Positions 45,309 to 58,236 of a stretch of 64,000 bases of DNA are shown one piece after another (the first letter of the stretch is position 1; each line of letters begins with the position of its first letter). This DNA comes from Rutstroemia sp. NJR-2017a BVV2 (Eukaryota > Ascomycota > Leotiomycetes > Helotiales > Rutstroemiaceae). Below the pieces are notes generated by a model. The model did no database searches, was not told the origin of the DNA, and saw only the letters and a list, made by a program, of their open reading frames with translations. The position numbers were made by a program, and so were the translations under genes. Location of the stretch: the NCBI GenBank assembly GCA_002946415.1, contig NJPS01000034.1, positions 434,001 to 498,000 on the forward strand, in the 5' to 3' direction.

Positions 45309-46730
45309 GTCCTGATCCAGAAGATGACGAAGGCTTGGGTTGGGTTGGCGAGGAGCATAAATGACTTTCCCGTAGAATAGATTCTTCTGGGATGAGATTG
45401 CGGAGAAATGAAATGACAAAATATCGTTTCGAGGGAGGGGACGATATCAAACAATTAAGCATCTACTTACCGCCACTTAGATTCGAAGTGTATGTGTGAG
45501 TTCCCAGTGCCCACATGTAGTAGTAACACTGAAAGTCATGTGTATATTGCTTGGTTCCATACCTGCTAGCACATGAGCTGCGATCTTAAATAACACGGAA
45601 TACGAAATTGCGATATCGATAACTCGGAAGAAGAATCGGGAGCTTGTAGTGGTTGTAGCAGCATCAACTATCAAAACGTTAAGAGTCATTTGGTAAACGG
45701 GACAGCTCCTTGAGTCTAGTTAATACCTGAGTACGAGTGATGCGTTTTACCCCTAGTTGTAGAGCGCATCACTCATATTTAGTCAAATGACCTTCAACAT
45801 CAGTTCAGTGAACCGAACTCATTCTATGGCAGTAATGGAGCAGTTCGTGTGCAGCTAGAAAGGGAGAGACCAGTACCTAAGTTTCATATCAAACTGGTGC
45901 GGACTACATCTACATCGACTTCACTTCAAAACCAGAGACAAAAAGACACCACATGTTGCAGGAAACATATCTCTATTCATATTCGTAACCTCATTATTTT
46001 GTTCCTTCCCCTCCCCACCTTTCTCCTTCGCAATCAACAATAATGCCAACGACCATTAGCTGTAGTATGTAAATGCGAGTGCAAAATTTGCGATTAAACA
46101 ACCGATGCCCGTTATCCAACATCATGACAAATCCCTCCCCATTCATCCTTCCCCTTCCTCCTTCTCCAACACGCTGAAACGTAGGCTATTGCAAACACCC
46201 ACCCCAAAACACAGATTTTTATTCCCAAGAACAAATTCCCATCCCAAAACAGTAAATATACCAGGAACCCCCCGCGCTATATCCGACTTCCTTCCGTCTT
46301 TTCCGGCAACTGCTCAAAAATACAAAGCAATCCCATGTCCTTGACTGTTCGCCACCGATGAGAGAAGAAGGAAAAAAAGAGTGGCATCCATACACAATGG
46401 CATGGTTTGTATGATTTAGGAAAAATAAATCCAACGCCAGCTGAATGCTGTAGATGCATACATTTGATTTTTCTTTAAATAGAACGTAAGTTCATGTAAA
46501 TAGAACCATCCAGGTGAGTTTGAAGGTTTCCAGCCTCCCAATGAAAGAAGATTTGTGACGCAAGCGATGCTTTAAAATGACGAAATGGGTATATTCGAAT
46601 GCTCTCGTTTTGGAAAATGTTACCTCCCTTTATGATATAATAATCGACAAGGCCGTTCGATTTTCGATTTTCAGATTTTCGATGATTAAGAGTTTTCTCT
46701 TTTTGGTGCTCATAAATTCGTATTTTGACT
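45309..46730. other. convergent intergenic, 1.4 kb
   Basis: No gene recognised. It holds the 3' ends of the cyclase and zinc-finger genes. The right part is AT-rich with short repeats (ttttcgattttcagattttcgat near 46662). Confidence 0.4.
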
Positions 46731-49068
46731 TCATAGAATTTCCTCCTCTTCATTGATTCGGCTTACCCGCACAGCTCCGCCAGGACTCACTCTTTCAGGG
46801 CCCCTTATTGGTTCTGGAAGTGGCTCATCCTTCATGCATGCATTTTCAAGCATGTTCGTCCATTTGCCACTCGTGCCTGCGTGGCTATGCTTGAGATGTT
46901 GACGGAAATGATCGGCGCGGAAAAACTTCTTCGCATGGTTACACTCACCAAATTTATGCATCTCTTGCAAATGCCCAATCCTGACGTCCCAGTCTTGATC
47001 CGTCGCTATAGCAATCTGCGGTCCATTCGGAGAAGGAGATGTAATGCCGGATCTTGGAAAGTCTTCCCCACAATATCCACAAGTGTCTGCTTCGTTTGGA
47101 CGTGATAGGGATGGATGGAATGCTGCTGCATATCCCGACAGAGCAGCACAAGACCATGAATGACGACGGAGGTGCAAAGAATTTTGATGCCTTTCAGCCT
47201 CATTCTTGTTTTTGAAGCGATTGCGGCAGTAGGCGCATTCGTACTGCTTTTCTTGTTCATGGGCACTAAATTTGTGGTTAGTTTAGAGAAACAATGGTGT
47301 AAAATCCACTAACTTGAGTTCTTCCTGCGAATCGAATTTCTTTGGCTTCTTCGGACAGCATTCGCAAATGTAGACTCCTTGCATTTTCGGCGCACTGTTG
47401 TGCTTCACATGGCCAAGGTTTTCTGACATCTTTCGCGACGTCATCAGAGGTCGTGTTTCAGACAGAGTACGATGATGAGTTGCTCTGCTAGAGATAGAAC
47501 CTCGTGGACTTGGGTTGGAGGATAACGAAGTTACATATGGTGAGTCAAGACTATTTTCCGTAGCGGCAGGAGAGATGCCACCTGGAGACAGACGACCATA
47601 TGAGTTCATACTTGTTATGCTACTCGCAGCCAAGGATAATGTGGAGGCGTAGGAATTACTCCTCTGGCCAGAGGCAGTGGATGAAATAGATGCAGATGTT
47701 GAATGGAAGCGTGGACTTGGTGAAGAACGTGAGCCTGACTCGCGACGTCTGAACAAATCGCTAGCACTACCCACTGTTCGTAGATTTGGACCGTCGTCTC
47801 TTGGGGGTGAAGATGCGCGCCTCTTTTGTCCAGTGCTTGCGGAACCCGGCGAGTACGCTTCACTTCGGGCGTAGTGGTCATCAATGTGTAGTCGCCTTAT
47901 GTCTGTCTCCTCCATGTGAAAATCAACATCCTGGTCCGGAGATATCCTTTGATCATAACCGTCTCGGGAGCGACTGGCAATACTCGATGCATCATCGGCT
48001 ATACTCCCAGATCTTCTCAAATATGGCAGAGGGGACCTTTCTGATTCAACTGTCTCGGTTGGCGATCTATAGTCATATTGACCTCCCAAACCAGTAAATC
48101 TAGGGTATGGGTTTCCTGGAGATATGCCAGATGACAGAGGGGTGTCTCCCCATCTGCTTATGGGACTCTCCGCGAGCGCCGGTTTACCGGTGTGGATTGG
48201 TAGTGACAGAGGCTTCAGTGTGGGGTGTCTGTGCTCCATTGTTATTCTTGAGGTCGGTGAAGTGTCGTTCGCAGACGAGCTGAAGGGGGATTTCGTAAAA
48301 CTGCGTGGTGGTGTGACATTGTCACTGCCTCTGCGGGCATCCAACTTTTGTAACAGTGATTTGTCGTATGCTTGAGCGCTGGTCCGATATTTGTCATGTA
48401 CTGAGCTTTGGAAGCATCTGGCAAGCGAGCTGTCTTGAATCCGCGATCTGCAAGACGTGAATGATTAGCAAGACAATGGTATGAAGAGGTCATATGAGGG
48501 TTCAGAAGAGCATGCAAAAGACTTGGCCCAGATCGCATGTGCCATTGTAGTTAGAAGAGGATAGTTTAACTCACAAGTTTGAGCCAATACTTGTGCCAGA
48601 GAGGCTCGCATACCCTTCATCTTTCGGGAAGGCGGTAATAGAATCTCTCGAGTCCCCATTAGCACTTGGTTTGATTGTTGCATTCGAACTTTCTCGACGC
48701 GCAACTTCTGGTCTCTCGGCGGCGAAACTGTGCCGACTTGCAAAACTGCCATGAAGACTTGACTCTGGGGCAACCGACGAAACAGATCTGTCCCAATTCA
48801 TTTTTTGAAGTGGATTCCCCCACTTCCATGCTATGTCCGTCCCATTACTTCCATTCTCCTCAATGTCTAAGATGTGTCGAGGTGGAGGTAACGGAGGAGG
48901 GATCGCCTCTCTAGCATGAGGTATCGGCATTGCGCTGGAAGGCGAAATTATCGAATGAATGGAATTCGACCTGCTGGATTGTCGGTATCGATCGGAAGGG
49001 TGTGAATCGTGTACATAAATCTCCGGCAAGGCCATGGAAGGCCTTTGGCCACGCCGAGGGATATCCAT
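46731..49068 (-). CDS. C2H2 zinc-finger protein, putative transcription regulator
   Basis: Three exons: 49068-48575, 48447-47314 and 47265-46731, about 720 residues. The first 525 residues are Ser/Pro/Arg-rich low complexity (many SP sites, likely disordered). Zinc-binding segments follow: CECCPKKPKKFDSQEELNAHE, where the last intron falls, then YECAYCRNRFKNKNEAERHQNSLH, a canonical C2H2 finger. A cysteine/histidine-rich tail follows, with CGYCGEDFP, HLQEMHKFGECNHAKKFFRADHFRQHLKHSH. The arrangement matches a conserved fungal C2H2 group of unknown targets. The gene has an exceptionally long empty region upstream (9.2 kb). Confidence 0.83.
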
Positions 49069-49487
49069 GATTGAAAGGAACGGGGTCCAATATCGCCAAC
49101 GACTGCTCCGATAGATTTGAGAGAGGATGTCAAATCTGAGTAATTAATTGTCCATTCGATTTATTAGTATTATAGGATCAGCCGGTTGTTTTCTGCACCG
49201 TAAGAAGCGCTGAGACGAGCAGTGATCCAATTTTCATACGAAAATGAATAGGGCTGGCTGTGCTGTCTAGGAGCGGTGCGGGATCAGATTTGGCAAAAGA
49301 GGACGAAAGGCTTTTTCGTAGGGAAGTAAACAAGAAGTCGTAGTACCTAAGAACGGTACATTAAGGCCTGGTACATATGTACTGAGTAATTGCGGGAACC
49401 AAAAAATCAAGCAGGAGTTATGAAAGTGATACAGCCACCAGCACTGTAGGAGGGGAGAAAAAAAAACAGTAATGGTAGACGCAATGA

Positions 49488-49575
49488 ATGGTGGTGATGG
49501 TGGTGGTGGTGGTGGTGGTCGTGAGAGTAGTAACAGTAGTAGTTGTGTTGTGAGTGGTAGTAGCAGCAGTAGTGT
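49488..49575. repeat. GGT/AGT trinucleotide microsatellite
   Basis: A run of ggt units (49488-49519, one interruption) passes into agt/agc/gta-type triplets. It lies 420 bp upstream of the C2H2 gene start. Confidence 0.85.
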
Positions 49576-49750
49576 GTATAAGGCTAGCAGTACTTCCGTA
49601 CAGTAGGTTTGGTTGTACCAGCTAAACTACACTTGGGAGATGCTATGGCACTTTGGGGCACTTTGTCGTGCTTTTCCGTCCTTTTCCACGGATCCGTTAG
49701 CTCGGTGGGTATTTGGGAAAATGGGCGGACAGGCGTGAGCGTCGTGTGAG

Positions 49751-49794
49751 CCTCGAGCGTGGGTGTGAGCGTGAGCGTGAGCGTGAGTGAGCGT
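49751..49794. repeat. GTGAGC hexamer repeat
   Basis: Imperfect tandem gtgagc units (cctcgagcgtgggtgtgagcgtgagcgtgagcgtgagtgagcg). Confidence 0.85.
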
Positions 49795-50567
49795 CAACGG
49801 AGCTGGAGCGTGAGTTTGAAGGCGTGGGAGAGAACTAGAAAGTGGAGGATGGAACTGGGAAAAAGGGAACGATGTGGGACTGGAAAAGCAGGGGCGTCAG
49901 AAGAACAGAACCAATGTCAATACCGGTCGGTACCAATACCTAGGCAAGTGGATTACTCTTTGTCTGGGACCTCTGGTAGGGTTCAAGCCTTCTTTTTCTG
50001 ACCGAATTACGAAAGTAAAGTATCCGTCTACGATTCAAGGATCTGATGACAAAAGAGGCATTCTCTCTTCACCACATTGAGCATAACCCTAACTCTTAGG
50101 TCTGTGGATGAACGGAGGTCTACAAGGTATTCTGTACTGTGTAGGAAAGGACTCCCTCCTGCTCCGTAAGTAGTACTTGGGCGTGTATCGGTAGTCGTGG
50201 TCGGTCTGGGGAGTTTTGCGGCCTAGACAGATGGACGGAAGACTGGAAGGCTGCTTGTCTCATTCCGCCGTGCTAGTATGGGACAGTGGGACTAGACAAC
50301 TACTAGAAATAAAAAGAGAGGGAGTACGAAAGCACAGATAAGTTGCTAAGTTGCTAAGTTACAGGACAGGGCTAATAATTGGGAACTAAATCCAGAAATC
50401 CACTCTAGGCAATATAATTTCCAGGCCGTAAGTTAAACCCGCGCAACTTGTCTCCCTCGTCTACTTCATACATTCACGGATTGCATTGGCCACGGTCCTC
50501 TTTTTTTGTCGCCCGGCAAGCTAGATCTTCAGATCAGGCAGTGGATCCTCATGTCTGAAGTGTTAGT

Positions 50568-50598
50568 CCGTCATCTGTCATCCGTCATCCGTCATTCG
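50568..50598. repeat. short tandem repeat, GTCATCC units
   Basis: About four imperfect copies of a 7-mer (cgtcatc tgtcatc cgtcatc cgtcatt). Confidence 0.8.
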
Positions 50599-53500
50599 TT
50601 GTCCTTCAAGCAAGCACATAGGACGAGAAGGAAGAGCTGTCAGCTCATTCAGAGTATAGGATGACATGCTCCGTGGATGTCAGATGTACATTATACGATA
50701 CAGTCTTTACTGGACTATACATACCCGTATACTTTTGAAAAGTTCACTTACATATGACTCTACGAATCTTACCTGCCTCGCCTTGCTACGAGTCTACGAC
50801 TCCACGAGTAACATTACTCAATGTGCTTAGTCGAGAGTATTGCGCATAAGGCTTGCTGCTAGGCTATCCGCTGTTATCAGGGGAACCGACTAAACCAATG
50901 AAATCATCATTTCCTGCCCTGTAGGGTTCATGAGTAAGTAAAGTAAGGTATCATTATTCCGATTACCCTACATATTAGAAAAGCTCCCCTTCTTAAGTAC
51001 GAGGTGGCCAGCTTACATACAAGTACTTCCCAACAGAGGTAAGGAGCAGCGAGACGGGCAAGCGGAGAGGGCAAAACACTCAACAACACCGCGAGAGATT
51101 CCGTCGACACTTCCTAAAAACGTCAAAGGAAGCGCACTGAATGGACCCTTAACAAAACATGCTTTTTTCCTTCCGCATTTCAACATACTACATGGCATTA
51201 AGTTAACTGAACTCACGGAGTAGAATGAATCTTCTTCGATCACCTTCCGCTTTGACCTCCTCCCCAAACCTCCTTGTTAGTTCGATGGGATGGCTCCACT
51301 CGACGTTTGGTGGCCACTGGCCATACAGTACAATCTCAGCCTTACAAGTTAATTTAAGGTAAGGTGGTAAGGTAACCAGTTTGTCTTTAACTTCGGATCT
51401 CAACGGTACGACCCCAAGAACTCCGAAGCCAGTAACCTTACATAGATGAAAGGAGTTTAACCGGAGTTTTCGCTGGTGGGCTAGAGAGACATTCAGACTT
51501 TAATATATCCACCGCCTCACGCTCGCAACAACGTCTTCTCACAGAATACGGTTATTCCGCTGCATCACAATCAAATGTTCGATAGAATGAAGTCTCGTCT
51601 AGCCATTCGCGCCATTATTATCCCATGTTCCACCGACTACCGGGGGAAGTTGGGGGGTGGTAAATGTGATGCGAGTTCAGGGGTCAGGTTTGTTATTCTA
51701 GTCGGTCCCGTCGTCCAATCAGACGCTTGCAGTGACTACAGGCTAAACCTACGATTCGTGACCGCTTCAAGGTCCAACAGATTCTTTCGTGTATCCGTCC
51801 TGCTCCAAGGACCAGTGAGATCAGATAATTTCTAGCAGTATGGGCCAACTTGCCAAGGCACCACAAATAATATTCAAAACTTGCTTCATATTTGGATTGA
51901 CGGCAGTTATTTGGATCTCCACGACGAAACTCCGGATGAGAGTTGCACCTTACATACGCAACGACCTTATCGCCACCATTTGACATTTGACAGGTTATTT
52001 GAACTTACTACATAGTCGACTCCTGAGCAATTGGTTGTCGTACGAGAACTCTTTGACTGAAAAAGATATCCTGCAGAATAATGCTTGCATATTATCTGCA
52101 GCCTTCTGAAGAGTCTGCTGCGACTTTCCTGCAGTGATGCAACCCACTCCTAACTTTTCCTGTTTCTAAATTTGCCCGCGAGAGAGACAGAGAGAGAGAG
52201 GGCACTTGAAAAGCTAACTGAAATCTTCATCACTCTGTCTGCCCTTACAAGTGCTTTCTTGCTGCGCCACCACTACCGACCTGAGATTTTCAAACTAGAT
52301 GTCCGGCACCGAACCCAGACATCTGGATCTGACCGAAAATAATATGGGGTTGTTGTTACAAGTTGCCGTACGCATCCATGGCAAAAATCACTCATGATCA
52401 ACTCTATTTTAGTACATTTCGAGTCAGTGAAGAGGTTTGAGTTCGAGAGATCGTCATCACAGCCACTGGCAGTTGGAACCCCTCCTCGAAGCTGAGCACG
52501 TCGCAGACTCGCAGTATCACTCAGAAGTTCTCAGAACTTCATCAGATTATGACCAGTAATTTGTCCGGAAGCAAATCAGCCACTACTTGCGTTCTACTCC
52601 CTCCCACTCCCTCCCTATCTATCACTTTAACCCGTATCCCCTAGCTACCTTACGGTTCTGAACCAATGCAAGGCATCGCTTACGGATAAGGCAAAATAGG
52701 GAAGTTACTCGACATATTGTGGTACAGCCCAGCACTACTCCACACTCACGAGGCTCGTGTTAGTCTTCGAAACAGACTGTACGGACGTACAGCATTGCAT
52801 TACACCCTCACCCCCCCATGATCTCTTTATGATTATCAATACCTTTCCCAGCCTTTTATGGAAAAGATAATCTCCTTACGGGATCAGATGCTACGTCGCC
52901 CTGCACCTCATGGTCCAAGAGACTTAGAAACTTCATTGCTCCAAATGCTGATCAATATGAACTGTCTGGTAAGACGAGAGTCGTTTGTCACTCGTGCACA
53001 ACGCTTGGCAGGTACATGTGTTTACATTTGGATCTATAACAAGAGCAGTGGCACTCGAAACTCCGCAATGTCGACTTCGTGTTGTAGATATCAGCTCTTT
53101 ATCCGTTTGATTACGGTGCCCGTCGGGCCTGCACTCAACCATACACCAACAGGGTTCTCGGATGAGATCTTTTTACCCCGCCTCTCTATGTGAGTCGATG
53201 TGCTGCTTGTGAAACGGTCTGCCTGCATCATCTGCACTCTTATCCAATCTCGAATTAACTCACCTCACCCATAAGTATCTGTCAGGAATAGTCGGAAGTT
53301 GGTCTCGAGCATGTTGCTACGTTTTCTACCACTTGAGCCCAAGGTCAGATTCGATAGATCACTAACACTTGCAAGGCATTTTCATATCAAGCCAAACTGA
53401 ACCGGGAGATCCCAGTACATGCGGTGTACCCTTGATTTGACCCAGGGAAGCACATTAAGATTTCTTCAGCGGCACAGTTGCCCCACCTTGGACTCTCATG

Positions 53501-56500
53501 CGTATCTCGATAACCACAACGCAGTCTCTTTCTGCAATCATTGCTCCTATACTTCTATCATTGGATCATTAATTATCCTGTTACCACACTGTCACACACA
53601 AAAGAGAGACACAACTGTATAGATGAAGGCCTCGCTCGGGAAGGAAAGGTTACTTGCAGTGCAGCATATGTATGTGCTATGCATGGGATAAAAAACAACG
53701 AGCCCTGGATTGCGGCACGGGCAAGTAAAACATGATCTCCGTCAGCCTTTCAAGGCGAATACGGCTTCCTTCCCACCCGTTTCCAAGATATAAAAATATG
53801 GTGGACTGATCCTGGCTTCCGTCTTCAGCCTTCTTGTCATCGTCACACCCGCGACAGCAGCCTTGTCTACTTCAGAAGTCCGCCAGATTGCTAGAAAGTA
53901 AGAGGACCTCTTTCCGGATAGAGGATTCGTAAATATGCACTCACTCGTCTAATCTTGACGTAAAAAGCGATGGGTGGTCTGAGCAGATTCGACGGCCCTT
54001 GAATCTATTCACGATCGATTCTCACTCCCGACTTTCCTAATCGAGGCATCAGGGGATAGAACCGGAGATGAACAATTGCATCTAATTAGGTATAGCTTCC
54101 CACATGCTATGTCTTTCCTTACAAACACGTCATCTCCAATCATTCAACGCTCCCGAGACACCAATTCAGAAGATTTGGTCCTCAGGAATGTACGAAGCAG
54201 TGGTCACTAGTCACACGAAATCTAACCCCCTAATTGACCGTGTCTCCCCTCCCACGTATCCGCCAACCAGTAAAATGGATGGATTTCCACAGCGTCGGGA
54301 CCGACTACTGCACGGGCGACAGATACAAGGCTACAGGACCTCTTCAATCCTTGATAATAATTGTCCTTTCATTATATCAATAATCTACCAGGAACATTGC
54401 AAAAACATATTCTACCCCACCTCAGCTGACGAGGGGCTTTTGAGTTTTCAAACATGAGAAAGGATATCCAATAGTTATACTGCCCCCATTTTCTGTCTCA
54501 TTGGCCACTGATTGGAGCAAAAAAGGCTGCTGATCGCCATGGCATCTAATCAATCTCCTGCCAGCCTTGTGGAAGGATTGATCCAATGATATTTAGTTTA
54601 GAGGACACGACACGAGGCAGAAGCGTGGGTGTGTTCCAAATGCAAGCTTTTACAAGCCAGTCACAATCTAGAACATACAAAGTATTAGCCGGGGCTGGGA
54701 AGCTATTCACACGGACCTGGCTCTGGCTAGGTCATAAGTACTGTAAGTGAATACATGGGCAAGCGAGAGAGAGACGGACCGAGGTGGTTCGCAAGTGCGA
54801 TCATAAGACATGGCATTTGGCGGAGAGATACGTTCCCGAAAGTACAAATTACTAAGTTAGTGAGAAAGAAAGTTTTTGTCGAAGAATCAAAAACACGGGT
54901 CTCGGTGAGCAAGGACTGCCTCTATGATGCTGAGCATACAAATGAGGTTAGGACGCGGTACGCCCGCGTCGGGCACAGAAAATTGACTACTACATAAGGC
55001 GGAAGGGATCAGGATCCGGGGAAGAAGCAATCCCAGCCATGAGGGATACCGTTTCAATCTGTGAATCCTTCTTGACTTCACGGGGTTTGTAGTGTTGTGT
55101 TGTAGTATTCATGCTGAGAGAGGAATGGAACAGAACCGGTGAAGCCGGTCTCATCAATCATCAATGGGATGAATCATAAGGATCAATCCTAATCGACACT
55201 CGTAGTTGACGAAGATAAGGTTCGTTGAAAAGGGGTTGACAAGATCGAGGCGGTGCACTTCTTGCAATGATCGATCAATTGCCCAGACTATCAGTCCGTA
55301 CCTTGCGTATGTACGAACTATGCCTATCACACTTGCCTATTGCACTTGACTGATGCCGGAAATATTGCGCGCTGCACGTAGAATTTGTGATGGCTCTAAT
55401 GCGGGTGGCCAGCGGCTACTTACGAAAGTCGACATCTCATCTCATGTTGCACGAAACAGTTTTATCTCGGATTTAAGAATCCCACTTTCGCACATTTCCC
55501 TTTCCCGAACCGCAAGATGAAGCGGTCCTGAGGCAGTGTTGATTATGTGTGATCGATCTTCCCAAATCTGTATTTTACCTCGGCGCGCATAGTCAAGATA
55601 TTGTACTTGGCTTTTACAAGTATCTCTGCTCCGCATGCTTTCGGTCCTCCTTCCGTGTTGGGATCTGGCCTTACAAGGCATGATCCATGTCTATCCCACC
55701 TCCATCCCACGGACTCTGGATAGCGTTTTCCCCTCGATGAAAGCTTTTGATAAGCTACGTACTCCCCTGACGATCAAATTTAACATGACCTTGTCCTACC
55801 TAAGTTAGATTTGCGATAGTTTTAATGACCTACCGAGTGAGCTACTTTCTGTACGGACATAGCATAGCGATGGAGCAAGCGCTTATGGTACTGTAATGGC
55901 TCAAAGCTCGCTAGCTTGACATTCCTTATTACGAAGTACATTCTTCTTCCTAAACAAGCAGAAGTCAGCTCTTCCAGGAAGAGCGGAAGCCTAGACCGCA
56001 CAAGCGATCTAGATAGTAGATGAGGGCTCGACAAAACATGCCCTTTCAGTGCTTTCACATGGAGGGAGTACGAATCACATAATCGGGGGGCATGAATGAT
56101 GATCCCCAGGAAACTGACCTTTATGGCTGGCTCACGATTTGGGGGCTGACTAGCTGACAGCTTGTATGAACAAACTTAGCCATGAAGCCAGCAGGTAAGA
56201 TATGACGCTACACAACGTGCGACGAACCTACACCGGTCTTGAGGCGAAATCTCACAGTCGTTCCAATCAAGAATGCCAATTGACGACTTCGAGGCTTAAT
56301 TCTGTCAGCGCTCGTGACGGTCAAGCATGACAAGGCTACGTTAGAGCGATTATGGTTACGAGAACTCCTTATTTCCAGCTTCTTCCATGGCGCCGGCGTC
56401 TGCCTATTCGAATAGCCTGTGAACCTAAGTTTCACCGGGAATCTCTTCTAGATCTCGTTCCTGGATACATTGCCCACATTGAGAAGTCACTCAATCTCCA

Positions 56501-58236
56501 CCGACCCAAGGGCTGACTGAAAATCTAGATTCATTCGTCAGCTAATAATTCCTCGCGGGACTGACTGAGCTGGAAGTGGCAGCCGCTGACACACGTGGCT
56601 TCACCAGAATCTTGCTACCGTCAAGTCTAACCGTCGTGTCTATCAAAGACTGCACAAATGCCGAAATGGGACTCTTGCCGTCAGGTAAGTTGGGGTGCAA
56701 TGATTCACAACCAAGAAGGGAAGTCCCAACCTTAATCTCAGCACTTTGCATGGCTGGACTCTTTTCAGCTCTTTGCCAAGAATAGGGAACAATCTACTGG
56801 GAATCAATCGGGTGTTACACAAACTCGATGTAACAGTATTTCGACGACAAAACCCGCGCCCGCACCCCAAATGTCCGTAGGGCGAAAAAAGAGGGCTGAA
56901 TCTATGACAAAAAGAGTCCAAGGGAAAAAAAAGCCTTTTTCAAACCTTGGAACACGAGATGCAGTGTTACGATGGCTTTCCCGAATACGGAAACACGGTA
57001 TTCGCTTCATGACATGCAGCTGGTCACCTCCGCTGTTATAACTGTTGGCTTTTTATCAATAAGCTTGTGCTCGTCCTAGACTCCTAGGACTCTAGGAGGT
57101 TGGATCTTTTCTTGATACAGTACGATTGCGTATGCGCGCTAGAATGGTCTCTTGGCTGGTCAGTCTTAATATCGGGTAGGGCTTTCGGTATACGGGGTTT
57201 GCGTGAAGCCCAGTGCGGTTCTTACGCTATGAGTAAAAGTAAATCTCTTACTTCCTGTCTTGCAGCATCACGCTTCCAATCTTCCGGCTCGGCTTTTGAC
57301 TATCGGCCGAGAAGACGATGGACTGACTAATGCCGATGCTGCGGGATCAACGACGTCTTCGACATCATAAGCCACAAATAAAGCAACGTTCCATTTCGAT
57401 CGACATAATACTGTACTATCTCCATATCAAACTCTCTTCGATGTCCAGGACGCAGCCCTGTTTTTCGGAGATATAACTTACAAATAACCCCCGAAGTGCC
57501 CCCAGCTATCCCCGTCCACGCCGTCCACGCCGTCAACCCCTTGCGAAACCTTTCTCAATTACCGGCTAACTCGCTGTCCCTATTCTAGCCTTGGTTCTGG
57601 CCGTCCTCGGTTCCCTCCTTCCGGCCCGATAACTTTTATGCTTATCCCAGGTTTCAGATATTCTGTGAAGGAGGATACATACAAATAATAGCAATTTAGA
57701 TAGTCTCGTAAGATCTACCGGTCGTCTAATATTCAAATCATGCAAGGTAGACGAGGTGTTCAGTAATCAATGATAAAAGATGTGGGCCAGACCCGTAAAA
57801 AAGGTTATAATGCCGCAATGAGTGCCTAAGGCGCCAGCAAGGTCGGTGCTTATCGCACCGATATGTATCCGGCGGGGCTGACAGCGGTTTTAGACTTTCT
57901 GACCGACAATCAAGCAAAGTTTCCTTGAGCAGACAAGAAAATACCATTCCGCACACCTGCCTGGGCAGCCCCCTATTATCACCTGATATTCTCTCCTGCG
58001 AGACATCCCGTCCCCTTATTCTTCGCCTTAAGCGAACTTCAAGGATACATCTCCTTTCTTCTAGGTGACTCGTTGTGAGTGATAGGACGAGTCGTCCATT
58101 ATCCACCGTGGCGCAATTATCACCAGCTGGTACGTCATATCCCGAGGAGGGAAAGGAGCAGGAGGAGCAGGAAACAAAAAACCAGCTACTCCAAGTGCAG
58201 ATCGAGAAGGTCAGGAATCTGAGACGGAAGTTAAGT

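Larger units (their letters stand above)
49069..58236. other. 9.2 kb region without recognisable genes
   Basis: No open frame above about 117 codons, no splice-joined motif and no tRNA was found on either strand. Simple repeats cluster at its left end, next to the C2H2 gene. Composition is balanced rather than AT-degraded, and I see no paired inverted or long direct repeats. It may be an extended regulatory or 5' leader region, non-coding RNA, or fast-diverging sequence. Confidence 0.45.
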
